Shown: piece by piece, positions 12,994-24,983 of the stretch
How the letters are laid out: each line of letters starts with the position of its first letter
Position numbering within the stretch: the stretch's first letter is position 1
NCBI GenBank assembly: GCA_035236585.1
Contig: CP141128.1
Location: 29,231,618-29,295,617 of the forward strand
Source: Warburgia ugandensis
Lineage: Eukaryota; Streptophyta; Magnoliopsida; Canellales; Canellaceae
Length of the DNA stretch: 64,000 nucleotides
Direction of reading: 5' to 3'
Notes under the pieces: generated by a model
What the model was told of the DNA's origin: nothing
Databases searched by the model: none
The model's input: the letters and a program-made list of their open reading frames with translations, nothing else
Translations under genes and position numbers: made by a program

Positions 12994-14584
12994 TGAATTC
13001 AGCATGCATATGATAAATACATTATACATAGACATGTTTTGCAAACAATTGCATAAATTGCATGATTTGTGGTTATTGAGTTTTGAAAAATTGCATGTCC
13101 TTGACGATTACCAAAAGACACTGGAGTGCCCAAAAGATGCTGAGTAGGCAGTTGTGAGGGCCTCCTAGCCTCTACCACTATTAGGTGGAAAGGGTACCAT
13201 GCCAAAAAAGGCATGTCCCTACGTCGACTCCATGTGGTACAGGGGGCTACCACTGGTGTCACGGCATTGGGTCGATGTATCATATGCCCCGTGGAGGCTA
13301 TGACCGAGTGTCCCCAGGTACCTGGGGACACACGGCGAGGAGGTCGTGGGCATAGTGGGCCCTATGTTTTGAGGATTTACTTGCATTGCATATGGAATGA
13401 CATGAGGTTGGTCGACCATACCATATATCCATGAGTTGGATTCAATTGAGCATCTTATGTATATCATTATGTTTATGATATATATGATACTTTCGACTTG
13501 GATTATGCGATTCTTTAAGTCATCAGTATTCCAATTCGACAATGGTTTTTAATATCGATATTGAACATGAGTGTTCAAGCATGCACATGTTTTAAATAAC
13601 ATATGATTTTAAACATAGCATGCATTGTAAAACTAGTAGTGATAGACTCCTATTGAGTATAGTATATACTCACCCAATCCTTAACATTTTTCAGACACAA
13701 GTAAGCACTTAAGGACAGGATATGTGCGTGATAAAAGACACCCAAATATATTAATTTTCAGGACAACTCCACTCATGCATAGAAGACGCCTTAGGAAATG
13801 TCAGTGCTACGAGCAAGTAAATCAAAAGGAGACAATTATACATGTAAGTAAATACTCTACCCTTTGGACATGTATTTGTATTTATTTACAGTTGGGCTGT
13901 GAGCTGTGATTGGATAGACCTGGGAAAAAACATTTATGATTTCTGAAGTTTTTCAAAAACTACTTCGGTTGTTGTGAAAGCAAATGACACATGGGGTTTT
14001 CAAAATGAGTTTAAAACCAAAGATTTTCCACTGCATTGCATTGTTTTCATAAAATGGTTTTCAAATAGGGATGCATCCTGCCTTAGGAATTAGATCTTGC
14101 ATTTAAGAATGCATGGAAAAACCCGGGTCATCATAATAGGATTCATTTTTGGGTCCCTTGTGGGCCTCTTTTTGTCCTCACATGGCGTAAAAAGACCATT
14201 TTGTCCTTTATATATATAAAAAATTAGGATTTATTCCCATGATCTCAGAATTGAGAGCACTTAGTGGCATTGGATTTGTATTTCTCATCACATTCTAAAT
14301 TTTGATGTCACAGATTTTTATTTTTGGGTAAAATTACTATTTTACCCTTTTGTCCAAAAATGAAGAAAATTAAGGATTTTTCATCTAAATTCAGAATTTG
14401 TTGTGCTTACAGTCATTCAAAGTGTTTGCTAAGTTTAATTTCAATTGTACATGTCTTATTCCTTGATTATACTTTTATAAGAAGTATATTCTAAATAACC
14501 GTAATATTTCAACCCAAAATTTTTGAAACACAAATTTTTTTTATTTTCTCAATCAATTACTAAAATTGGGGTTATTACAACCTT

Positions 14585-15860
14585 ATAGGAGTTAATTAGG
14601 GTATTGGTCAATAGATTTCCAAAAGAAAAGGATCATTAAAAGGGCTCAAAGTGGCATACTAGCAAAAAATAACTTAGTGAAGGCTAAAGGCTTTGGGTTT
14701 ACCAAGTATGGCCTCCATCATTTATTAGGTTTCATTTGCCTTAAACATGACCATAAACTCAAGAGATATTGTATGGTTTTTTAGATGTTTCTATATAGTT
14801 TACCAAGATGAAGAATAATGAGACCAACTAGGAATTTACATCCGCTGAAGAAAACATAGAATTTATATACAACCCTCTAAAAGGAAGAATGTCTGCAAAG
14901 ATCACATGGGTTAATAGTCTCCACTTATCTTCTTCAAGATCTCTAATTTAAATTTTCTGTTTAACTTAAACTATATATATATATATATATAGATACACAC
15001 ATGACTATTTTGTCCAATGAATATTTTGAGTTTAAATTTTCATGGAATACTTTAGAAAAAGGATAAAATAGTGAATTAATTATTAATAAGGTAAAGTTTA
15101 AAAGATAGATTGAATACTTAGAAAATTTGATGTCTCATCCTTGTAAAGGAAATTTTCATTAAATTTTCAAAAATTTTAAATTTTTGAAAAATAAATTGAA
15201 AAAAAAGGAAAAAAAAATCTAGAGACATCAAAATTTAAATGTCCTACCTCCAAACTTTGACTGAACATTGCCCTTAATGGTTTACATTAAAAGAATGGAC
15301 AAATGAAGTATTTAAGTAGAGACAAGAGTTAGAATAATAGTACTTGCATGCCAACAATAGTGTATGAATATATTGATGTACCCTCAAAATATGATATGCA
15401 TAATGATGATGCAAACATAAACTTTTACGCCTTTAATATCTCTAAATTGTGATACAAGTGACCTGCTTTGGTATCAGTTCTGATAAACATGCTCCTCTAG
15501 TGGGAGTTCCTCCTTTTCATGAGGGTTTCTCACTTCTAAGCATAGTTTCACCTGTTAACCATTGACCTTGAAACGTTGACCATCTTTCTCATTCTTGATA
15601 GCCCCAGGAGGATAGAAAGACTTTTCTATGTATGGGGCTATCAATTCATACTATAAATCTCCTAAAAGGAGATGTAGATGAGAATTATAAAGCAAAACCT
15701 TCTGACTTGGTTCAAAAGTTTGTGAAATATAGTTTTATCATGAACCATGTTCATATAATCCTTGACCTTTTGGCACTATGTACACATCTCTCCTAAGTTC
15801 TATGAACTCTTAGAGTTGGAATTTCTTATGGGTCCTAGTTTTGCATGGTTAAAGTTGAGC
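14585..15860 (-). other. 3-prime region of element A (right of D)
   Basis: Continuation of element A after element D. The part around 14640-14760 matches the region of B and E that carries the 'one line before the LTR' noncoding sequence (near 29100-29220 in B; reverse complement near 50880-51000 in E). It includes a plain AT dinucleotide run at 14971-14992. The right part, from about 15480, matches the C-terminal tail of the Athila-like pol in E (near 50150-50230). No intact frame. Confidence 0.55.
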
Positions 15861-15983
15861 TATTTAGTTGCACTATAGGCCTTGTGTTCTAGCTCAACAA
15901 GTAGATGACAAGCCTTCCAGAAAACTAGATGGTATAGGCACATACCAAAGGGGGCTTGTAAGTAGCGGTACAACCATAATGCA

Positions 15984-16468
15984 TCATTTAATCTTAAAGA
16001 CCAATCCTTGCAGCTGGATATTCACCATTTTTTCCAAGATGCATTTAATTTCAATATTGGAGATGTCAACTTGCCTAATAGTCTGTGGATGATAGGACAT
16101 TGCAACGTGATGGGTGACTCCATATTTCTTCATTAGAGCCTTAAACACCCGTTGCAAAAAGCTTTCCTCCATTGCTTATAATATCAAGTTGAGTGCCAAA
16201 GCATGAAAAGATATTATCTTTTAAAAATTGGACCACAACCTTATCATCATTGGTCTTACATGCTATTGGCTCTACTTTCTTGGATAGATAGTCCACTCCC
16301 ACTAGGATGTATACATTTGCAAAAGAATTAGGGAACAAGCACATGAAATTTATGCCCTAAACAACAAACATTTCTATGATTAAAATGGGGTTTAGTGGCA
16401 CCATATTCCTATGGCCAATATTTCCTAACCTTTGGCAGCAATCAGATGCTTTACAATATGTATGAGAA
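15984..16468 (-). pseudogene. pol: Integrase catalytic-core remnant of element A
   Basis: Minus-strand peptides match the integrase core of element E: ILVGVDYLSKK, a KYGVTHHVAMSYHPQT segment and an ILEKMVN segment, all typical of the rve domain that joins element DNA to the chromosome. The left edge of the rearranged solo LTR G interrupts the region at about 16468. Part of the same integrase stretch reappears, inverted, at 17398-17551. It is broken. Confidence 0.8.
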
Positions 16469-17675
16469 AAATGTCAGTTTTATAGTCCAAATTAAGATAA
16501 TACCAGCTTGATGATAAGATAGCTCAAGATCCACTTGTCTTATGATTTTTCGTTGTCTGAACCATTGGATCTTGAAATTTCTTTCGGGGTTTGTCGATAA
16601 GCTAGTCTAGGACAAATTTTACAATCAGATTTGATTTGGAACAGAGTGTGTCATTGAATTTAGGTCTCTTATTCCAATCTAGAGAGAGGAGAGAAAAAAG
16701 AAAGAAAGGAATTTTTTGAGACTTTTGGAATTTTGGGAAGGGATCTATGTTTGGTTTTGTAGGGTCAGTAAGATAATTTCGTTGTAAATTTTATGAACAT
16801 TTTTGGGGGTGTATTTATAGCCATTTTGGGTGTTTTTCATGTTTATGTGTATTTATTATGTTTTATTCTTTTTCTTATTTAATGTTCATTGGATTCCCAC
16901 TACCACCTCCTTCTCCACTAGCAGGTGATGGTTGTTTGACTCATGAGTGCACGTGCTCTGGCCATTGGATTCCTTTGTAGGTCCCTTGTGGGCCCCACAA
17001 GGTATGAAAAGACCATTTTACCCTTTATGGAGAAAAATCTGTTTTATTCTCTTGAACTCATAATGGAGCATATTTAGTGGTATTGGAATCATATTTTTGA
17101 CTGCATTCAAAATATTGAGGTCTTAGTTCTTGGTTATGGGTTAAATTACCATTTTACCCTTTTATTCATAAAAAATGGAGAAAAATAAGGATTTTTCATC
17201 TGAATTTAGAATTTGCCATGCTTACAGTCATTCTGGAGGATTCGTTTAGTATGTTTTCAATTATACATGTCTTATAATTTGATTGTATTTCTATGAGAAG
17301 TGAATTTTCAATAACCCTAACATTCCAGCCCAAAATTTCTGAAAACTCAAACTTTATTAATTTTCTCAATCAATTTATAAAAATTGGGGTTATTTCACCA
17401 AAGACCTTGCAGTTTGGATTTTACTAGCCCACAATTTTTATAGATTCTCATACATATTGTAAAGCATCTGATTGCTGCCAAAGGTTAGGAAATATTGGCC
17501 ATAGGAATATGGTGCCACTAAACCCCATTTTAATCATAGAAATGTTTGTTGTTTATAGTCCAAATCCAATGGTTCAGACAACGAAAAATCATAAGACAAG
17601 TGGATCTTGAGCTATCTTATCATCAAGCTGGTATTATCTTAATTTGGACTATAAAACTGACATTTTTCTTCAATT
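16366..17675. repeat. Fold-back with swapped arm order at the A/G junction
   Basis: The left arm 16366-16568 consists of about 100 bases of A integrase followed by about 100 bases of G LTR. Both parts recur as reverse complement on the right, but in exchanged order: the A-derived part at 17445-17551 and the G-derived part at about 17564-17670. Between the arms lie 16569-17397 (LTR, minus orientation) and 17398-17444 (A integrase, plus orientation). Arm identity is very high by eye. A further 27-base exact copy of 16399-16425 sits at 17687-17713. Confidence 0.85.
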
Positions 17676-17959
17676 AGGTATCATATCACCATATTCCTAT
17701 GGCCAATATTTCCACACTTATTTCATGTTAAAATATGTAAATTTAATTTTTCTTGAATTACGTTTCGGATACAAATAATAAAAACCAGGAAAGGGTAGGA
17801 AGCCTTCAAGTATGGATTATGGATGGTTCAGATGGAAAATATGAACTGCCCAATCGATCCAAAAGGGTCCATAAATCCTAGGTTAGAAATTTCAAGAAAT
17901 TTCATAGTTGCTAAGGCCCTCAATTATAGAAGGATTGATTGGATGGTCCAAATGGATTG

Positions 17960-18215
17960 TTCGATCTCCCAATCGGATCGGGTTCCCAAGATGCTGTGCG
18001 AAATGCGACATGTGACGGCATTTCCCAGTGGCGGCGCGCGGGCGACGTCATCCCGGCAAGACGACCGAGCAAAAGCAATGATCCTGGGAGGACGCATCAT
18101 ATAGATGTCCTTGTGATAGGCATGTGCGCAACTAAATCGCTCACAATTGTCTGCTCAACTATCGCCTGACTAAATTGTTTTGCTCGAACAAATCTGGGCC
18201 GTCTGTTTCGATGGG
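17960..18215. other. CpG-rich island inside G
   Basis: GC-rich block flanked, as in D, by a GATCTCCCAATCGGATCG-like segment and by GATGGGCCCAGAT. The core differs strongly from the D core, so the edges are conserved while the centre is variable. Small open frames (17823-18104, 17939-18169) are judged to be by-products. Confidence 0.55.
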
Positions 18216-19224
18216 CCCAGATCAAATTTGGACCCTAGAACTATTGTGAACATCAAATCTCAATTAAGGAGTCATCTGAACTCCAAATTGAGATTGGAAA
18301 GAAGCTATGTAAATCTTATTTCATCTATTTTCTTCTGAAATCATAAAATATAGAAAATTCCTTATGAAACTTTCTATATTTATGAAGTAAGTTTCCAACT
18401 TTCAAGATCGTCGAGATCTGAGATGATCAGATCTTGAGGATCTATTTTAATGATGATAAAATATTGAAATTAAGTAATATCGACTATTTATTTTTACAGA
18501 TCTAGCATAAAATGAGGGATCTACCCTTTATGGTAGAAAAACACTAAAAATACAAAGGGACCCACTTGATCAATAAGATCAAGTGTGATCAGACCTTTGG
18601 GATGGATAGAATAAGGGATAATATGATGTAATCCATGGATATCATGGATTGATTATGACAAAAACAAAGGAATATGATCTTTGGACCTTAATGAAGTAAA
18701 AACCCTAAATGTAATTAAAATCCTTGATTAAAAGAAAAAGATCTAAGATCTAATGGTTGGATCATAAGGAAAGGTTTCTAAAAAAATTAATGTAATTGGT
18801 TTCATTTTCTTTTATTTGATAATATCAGTTTAAATGTGAATTATGTTATAAAGCATGCTAGTGTAACTTTTAGATTTTAGCATCCCATGTGATTAGATTG
18901 TTATATTAGGTTGATAGATTTAATTATCTTAGGGCCATATTAGTTTACATTTGAAGTTTAAGCATGATTTCATTAGATTAGTAGTAAAATTTTTTGTATT
19001 TTATAACTTAGAGGCATGCTAGTTTAAGTATAGTTTCATTTCATTAAGTAAGTTACATAGGAAGCATGTTAGTGTAAAATGTTGTTAAAATTATTAGATT
19101 TTTGCTTTAAAGTTATGATTTAAATTTTATTAGCATATATAATTGTTTAATTAGTGTTTATGTCTTAATATGGAAATAAAATCTAATGAGAAAGTAGAGT
19201 TTCATGACACAAGTAAGAGTGAAT

Positions 19225-19640
19225 TATTTGACTTGGACTTAATTAGTAAGGGCTATAGTTAGTAGGACAATATAAGAATTATCAAATCCTTAGCCCAAAC
19301 TAGGAGAATAATAAACCCCATGAATTACATTGTAAATATTCATGGACTTAATTAAAATCAACTAGAAAGAGTACTTAGGGTTAACATGCTCATAAGAACC
19401 TTATGAAAGGTTGAGCTAAGGTCACTCTAGTGAATGTTGAACATAATGGTTAAAGGGGTTGTCTAATAGATCCTTGCTCTTCCTCTACCTTCTGTTGATA
19501 TTTGTGAGGTCTAAACACCGCCTTACATGAGCATTGAAGTAACCGATTTGTGTTCACCCATTCAGCTAGTAAGCCTTAGCCAATTGGAAATAAGAGGAGC
19601 AGTCCAAGCTTAGGCTAAAATAAGTTATCTTCAACCAGTA
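19225..19640 (+). repeat. Shared leader module, copy in G
   Basis: By hand about 85% identical over some 70 bases to the leader of the Athila-like element E, centred on GTCTAATAGATCC (19460s) and TTTGTGAGGTCTAAAC (19501-19516), and collinear over about 400 bases with gaps. Order and spacing of the blocks are the same as in E at 44880-45265. Confidence 0.75.
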
Positions 19641-21589
19641 AAACATTAACTGGTTGAATAATGATAATAAGAGCATAAAAGGTTAGTAAATTATTTAACC
19701 CTAATAAAAACTATAAGTAAGATAAGGATGATAAAAAAAGATCCATTAGATCTTGAATGATCAAGAACAATAAGAATAAGAACATTGTATTGTACTTAGT
19801 ATGCATGTTTATTAGTATGTATGCTATGGATCAAATCTCGATCATTAGATTAGATAATCCAAACCCTTGATCAAAGATGATTTAAGGAAGAGAGCTAGGG
19901 TCATCCTCTTTAGAGATGATCAAATAACTAAACTCAAATCAAAGAAGAACTAGATGATAGAAGATCTAGGCCCTTGATCTTTATCAACAAGTATAGATTG
20001 TTGATCAAAGGATCTATGAAAAATCAAGATCAAGGAGACGGACAAACAAACACTTAGAGATAGAAAATACTTAGATCTGAAAGATTTAAAGATCATTCTA
20101 ACCATAAAATCTAGTAATAAATAGGATTGTTTAGATTTTTTATATATTGAAAATATTTATGGATGTATAGATTACATACATCCGTCAGGATCGTGGAATA
20201 TCTGGAGAGATGGATCACTACTTGAAGGTAGCAGGATTTGATGAATGCATTTACATGGGATGTACATGATTGAACCCATGACCTTATATTGACAAGTGTA
20301 ATGTTAATGCTTATATTAAATCCTATGAAACCCTTATGATCCAACCAAACATATATGAAATGGTTAAGTTAGAATTGAGGACTAGACTCCAAGTGAATAG
20401 GGAACTAGAAGATATTTTAGCCCTAAGTAAATAGACAGATTGTCTGATATGTATGAAACCTATTTTACATACAAGCATGGAGGCTTGTGGTTTTGTTTTA
20501 ATAGGCATAAGCCTGGGGGATGCTATGCTAGGGGAGTTATGAGGGTTTGGCAACCCGCTTCCTGAAATTTGATGATTTGATCTATGAGAGGCTAAAAGTC
20601 GGGTGGGGAAATTATGGGAAGGACACTACTACGAAAATCCTGTCTCCCCATATGGGCAGTGACATAATATTTTCCACCATGGTATCAGTGTTGAACAGGG
20701 AAATTATCTGAGCACGCTAGTACGAATCAGAATGCAACATGGTAGTCCTTTGATTATTTTGGACTATGATGCATATGAGATAGGCATAGTGAAATGCCTT
20801 ATGTTTTGGCATGATGAAATGCCAGGTAATTGTATATTACCAGTGTTTCCCCAGAAGGGAAATTCCCAGTATAGGACTAGATGAAATATTGATTTCTCAT
20901 AGTGGAGAGAATTGATCAGCTTAGTTGGGAATGATATTTGACTACTTTTATAAATTTGACGGATTTATCCACGTATGGTATGTATGTATATGGATGTACA
21001 TATATTACAAAGTAAAGAGTTAGATACATGAGTATGTTTATGGATACTAGGATTATGAAGTATTAGAATTATACTATCAAGTATTATGCTTCTTGAATCC
21101 CCTACCAAGCATAGCTTGCTGAGAGATTGTAAATGTTTCAATGTTTACAATATCTTAGAAACAGGAAAGGAGAGTTAGGAGCTCAAGATCATAGAAGACT
21201 TAAAGAGAATAATCATCAGAGTATACCCCTTGAAGACATGTATTTTGTTTTGTTTGAGAGTATTATATTGTAATGAGAGTTTCATTGTATGGTGAGCTTT
21301 GAGTTTTGGATTATGTAAATTGGACAAGTATTGTAATGGATTTGGCTATATTGTGAACCACTAGATGGATTCTGGAATTTAATAAAAATATATTCCTTCA
21401 ATGGAATTTTATCTTGTATAGAAATTCTACTTATGTTATGCATGAAGTGATGGCTTGGGTTTCTCAAAACAAGTTCTAAAGAAAAGAATTTTTGTTGCTT
21501 TGTTTTGCAAAAATTTTTTACTACTAAGGGCCTTGCCTTTGAAAATGTATTACAAAACGTGTTACAAAAACTTAGGTTGTCATATTTGG

Positions 21590-22050
21590 AGTGGTCTTTT
21601 GGCAGTATAATGGCCCGCACATGCATAGTCATGGCACTCGAGATGATTTTATCATGTTCATTATTTGGAACACATCTCCTAATGATCTAATTGGGACAAT
21701 ACTTAAACAAGTGTGGATTGTCCCAGATGAAGTACTTAACCTAGGACACAAAATTGGACACCACTTGTTTAGACCAATGATAAGGCAATTGATTTGTCAC
21801 AAGATAGTTGACTATGTTTTCATACCAAGGTGTATAGGAAACATGCATAAGATGCTCATCCAAAAAAGTTTTCGTGATGGGCACAGGTTCATTGGAAGAC
21901 TTGCTATCAACTTGGGAAGGTGATCTGCTACTACATTTTAGAAACATTTCTTGTCTTGAATCTCTGTGTCAAATTCTTGGAGCAGGAGAATCCATTGTAT
22001 AAGTCTTGGTTAAGCATCTTCTTAGAAAGAAGGTATCTTAATGTAGCATG
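21590..22050 (-). pseudogene. pol: Integrase N-terminal remnant of element A
   Basis: Minus-strand peptide LMHVSYTPWYENIVNYLV matches the region just before the zinc-binding domain in E ([18 protein letters not shown]), and a following segment with CAGHYTAK corresponds to the His part of the zinc finger. The right end of solo LTR G abuts this piece. A peptide like this links RNase H to integrase in Athila-like polyproteins. It is broken. Confidence 0.75.
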
Positions 22051-22053
22051 GTC

Positions 22054-22201
22054 CTAATAGATAATCACCTTAGGCCCTAAGAGACAAGAGCTAAAGTTGT
22101 TTGGGGCAAAGACTATAGCCAACATTTCTTTCTCCATAGTGTAGTAGTTGAATTGGGCATCATTATGAGTCTTATTAATATATATTATTTGGGGAAGTTT
22201 A
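22054..22201 (-). pseudogene. pol: RNase H remnant of element A
   Basis: Minus-strand peptide includes NDAQFNYYTMEKEMLAIVFA, the classic RNase H entry motif of Ty3/gypsy pol (compare N-Y-S-T-T-E-K-E in relatives). It ends at the GTTTA target duplication of H2 (22197-22201) and RT continues at 24984. Confidence 0.85.
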
Positions 22202-24983
22202 TGTAATGCCTGAGCAATTAACGCTATTTTTAACAAAAATTGGACATTCTATGGGAAATAAACTGTGTTAAATGTTTTACTTTATTTAAAATAGTAAACA
22301 AAGGAATTTTTAAGGAAACTTGGTACCATTAGATTCTACTCAAAAAATGGGATCCAACGCCTCAAAGAACGCTAAAAACAGAGTTCGTATGAAGAAGTTA
22401 CAGCCGTTTAAAGATCAGGGGCAATTCTGTAATTTAAACTAAAGACAAAAAAGATAGAAAACGCAGGGGGCCGTTTTGATAACGGCACCCCATCGTCTTC
22501 TTCCTCTAGATTTCTCCAGAAACCCTAGTTTCCAGAGAAATCTGCCACCGCCAATGGCAACACTGCCATTGGTAGCACCACCATAGCAAGGGTATAAAAA
22601 GCCCTATCTCCCCCTCTACAAATCACGAGTTTTCTGGCTATTTTGGGACTGGGGTTTCCAGTAAAAATTGGAAACCCATCTCAAGCCATTTTCTATGCAA
22701 TTTTCGGCAATGGCCACGCCCGAGTCAGGCCGGCCATTTCCATTTTCCCCTTTTTTTCCTTTGGTCTCACCGGAGATTTATTTGGTTTCCCCTTCTTCGA
22801 GTTTTCCAGCGACCAAGGGTTTAGGCGGGCGTTAAAGGAAACCTACCAAGCAGGGGGAGCACCATCTCCGGCTGCCCAGGTAAGATCTCACCTCCCTCTT
22901 GCATTTCTCCTCTATTTTCTCCTTTTTCTGGCCTAGATCCATGCTAGATCTGATGGGTTCCGGCCAAAAATCTATGAGTCGCTGGGGAAGGAAACTTGAC
23001 GGGTGAAAAACTTGTCCACAGTAACACGTCCCAGGGTGCACAAGCATCCCTGGGGTGTGGGCGTCCCAGGGTGCACAAGTGCCCTAGGGGTGTGTGGGCG
23101 TGATGCGTAACCATGTCGAGCTCCCTGGGGCGACTGTCACATGCGTGGCGCGCACAGACAGATGCCCGACTCGACCGAGACGCACGAGTGTCCCAGGAAC
23201 TCGGACATGCATGCAACCCTGCCTAAGATTCATCCACGCAATGCTGTCCAGGATGCACACCTTAGCGCGCCATTCAGATGTGTGCACCGCACCATTCAGA
23301 CAGACGCATCTGATCTAATGTGGTTTAGGTACAACCAGGGCACGAACGCATCCTAGAACCTATGGTGCAAGGCCCAAATTGACACATCTCGGTCGTCCAT
23401 TAAGGCGTGCACACGTCTTGGAAACCATGACACGCGGACCTAATGAGACTTTAAAGATAGGATTAGAGGACAAAGAGTTTAACTATTGAATAGTAGGTCC
23501 ATATCATAGGAACTAGCCTGACAATGAATTAGGCAAGGACCCATGGACCCTAAAAGGCAAATCTAGCGATCTAAATTCTAGATAGATCGAAATTGATAAA
23601 GACTCCTTGTATCCATTCATATCCAGGAGTTTATAAATGAGACCCAGGGATGGGTTGAGTGATGAAGGATGTGACTCCAGGAGACTTCGAGGTAGGTGCC
23701 CTATCGCTACTAGACTTTTAACAAAAAAGAGAGAGCCCACGATTGTTTTGAATGCGTGTTTTAAGTATAAATTATATGACTTGTTTAGCATGACTTATTT
23801 TATGACTTGTTTAGCATATAAATGAATTCAGCATGCATATGATAAATACATTATGCATAGACATGTTTTGTAAACAATTGCATATATTGCATGATTTGTC
23901 AGCATTGAGTTCTTGAAAATTGCATGTCCTTGAGGGTTACCAAAAGACGCTGGAGTGCCCAAAAGACGCTGGGTAGGCAGTTGTGAGGGACCCAAAGAGG
24001 ATAGGTTTTGGAAAAGAGGTTTTCACTTGTTTGATCTTATATGCTTTGGGCTAATAAGCTCATGGGCGCTATGCCGAGAGGTCTGGGTTGGCCTCCCAAC
24101 CTCTACCACTATTAGGTGGAATGGGTACCACGCCCAAAAAGGGCATGTACCTATGTCGATTGCATGTGGTACAGGGGGCTACCACTGGTGTCATGACACT
24201 GGGTCGATGTGTCATATGCCCCATGGAGGCTATGACCAAGTGTCCTCAGGTACCCGGGGACCACACGGCGGCGAGGTCGTGGGCATAGTGGGCCCTATGG
24301 TTTGAGGATTTACTTGCATTGCATATGGCATGACATGAGGTTGGTCAACCATACCATATATCCATGAGTTGGATTCAGTTGAGCATCTTATGCATATCAT
24401 TATGTTTATGATATATATATATGATACTTTTGACTTGGATTATGTGATTCTTTAAGTCATCAGTATTTCGATTCGATAATGGTTTTAATATCGATATTGA
24501 ACATGGTTGTTCGAACATGCATATGATTTTAAACATAGCATGCATTGCAAAACTAGTAGTGATAGACTCCTACTGAGTATAGTATATACTCACCCAAATC
24601 CTTAACGTTTTTCAAGATAGCTCCATTCATGAGTAGAAGACGCCTATGTTAGTGCTATGAGCAAGTAAATCAAAAGGAGACAATCATATATGTAAGTAAA
24701 CACTTTACCCTTTGGACATGTATTTGTATTTATTTACAATTGGGCTGAGTTTGTGGATCGAATAGACACAGGAAAAATATTTATGATTTCTGAAGTTTTT
24801 CAAAAACTACTTTGGATGTTGTGAAAGAAAATGACACTTGGGGTTTTCAAAATGAGTTTAAAACAAAAGATTTTCCGCTACATTGCATGGTTTTTATAAA
24901 ATGGTTTTCAAATAGGGATGCATCCCACCTTAGGAATTTAGATCTTGCATTTAAAAATGCATGGGAAAACCCGGGTCGTCACG
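22202..24983 (+). repeat. Solo LTR H2 (2.8 kb)
   Basis: Begins TGTAATGCCTGAGC and ends CCCGGGTCGTCACG; perfect target duplication GTTTA at 22197-22201 and 24984-24988. The flanks are continuous RNase H/RT of element A, as the same region of element B shows. Same family as H1, sharing start, TATA position, the 23690-24983 part and ends, but diverging in a GC-rich middle section. That section (about 23020-23440) holds two 35-base repeats of CGTCCCAGGGTGCA (23027 and 23061) and many CpG. A 97-codon frame at 22643-22936 is not conserved in H1 and is not called as a gene. Confidence 0.9.
22593..22600 (+). promoter_or_regulatory. TATA box of solo LTR H2
   Basis: TATAAAAA about 390 bases into the LTR, in the same context as the H1 box. 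A transcript started here would run into element A DNA, because no internal region follows. Confidence 0.55.

Larger units (their letters stand above)
11690..14135 (+). repeat. Solo LTR H1 (2.4 kb)
   Basis: Begins TGTAATGCTGAGC and ends CCCGGGTCATCATA; flanked by ATAAG (11685-11689) and ATAGG (14136-14140), a near-perfect 5-base target duplication. Outside it the D-family LTR sequence resumes, as the other D-family copies show. Its length and ends match H2, and no internal coding region is present, so it is a solo LTR. Contents: TATA box 12132-12140, a CpG-rich stretch about 12380-12440, a three-copy 31-base tandem repeat 12896-12993, and a long shared 3-prime part. The family is unknown; its ends resemble those of the D family, suggesting Ty3/gypsy. 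Confidence 0.85.
1286..14579 (-). mobile_element. Element D: del/Tekay-like Ty3/gypsy element with very long LTRs
   Basis: A complete two-LTR element on the minus strand: 5-prime LTR 10183-14579 (containing solo LTR H1), internal region 6125-10182, 3-prime LTR 1286-6124. The target duplication ACCTT is present at 1281-1285 and 14580-14584. Read on the minus strand the LTR begins TGTAATAACCCC and ends near GTCGTCACA. The primer-binding site resembles the initiator Met tRNA type, the purine tract is AAGGGGGGAAG, and the gag remnant begins with an M-P-P-K-R motif; together these fit the del/Tekay type of chromovirus, known for LTRs of several kb. Only gag was recognised inside; I see no RT, RNase H or integrase motif, so the copy probably depended on a relative for transposition. 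It is broken. The LTRs differ by about 5% over their first 340 bases by hand count, so it is younger than B or E. Confidence 0.85.
10183..14579 (-). repeat. 5-prime LTR of element D, carrying H1
   Basis: Matches 1286-6124 at both ends (about 95% over the first 340 bases) but is only about 1.9 kb long without the nested H1 and its duplication, against 4.8 kb for its partner. Read on the minus strand it holds the TATA-like box (11534-11540), a CpG-rich island (10815-11000) and the conserved terminal 600 bases. The shared leader module present in the other LTR is not found here. Confidence 0.85.
16469..21584. repeat. Solo LTR G, D family, rearranged
   Basis: Two blocks of D-family LTR in opposite orientation, 16469-17397 (same orientation as D) and 17552-21584 (opposite), separated by a 154-base piece of A integrase. 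Their combined length, about 4.96 kb, is close to one full LTR (D 4.84 kb, F 5.03 kb), and no gag, pol or primer site is present, so this is a solo LTR. The target duplication TTTGG lies at 21585-21589; its partner is at 17398-17402 in reverse complement, at the LTR start. The interrupted sequence on both sides is the integrase of element A. Contents include a CpG-rich block (17960-18215) and the shared leader module (19225-19640). Confidence 0.8.

Noticed and set aside
22643-22936. 97-codon frame in solo LTR H2
   Set aside because: Not conserved in H1 and without recognisable domains; it sits just behind the TATA box in a GC-richer leader, where chance frames are common.
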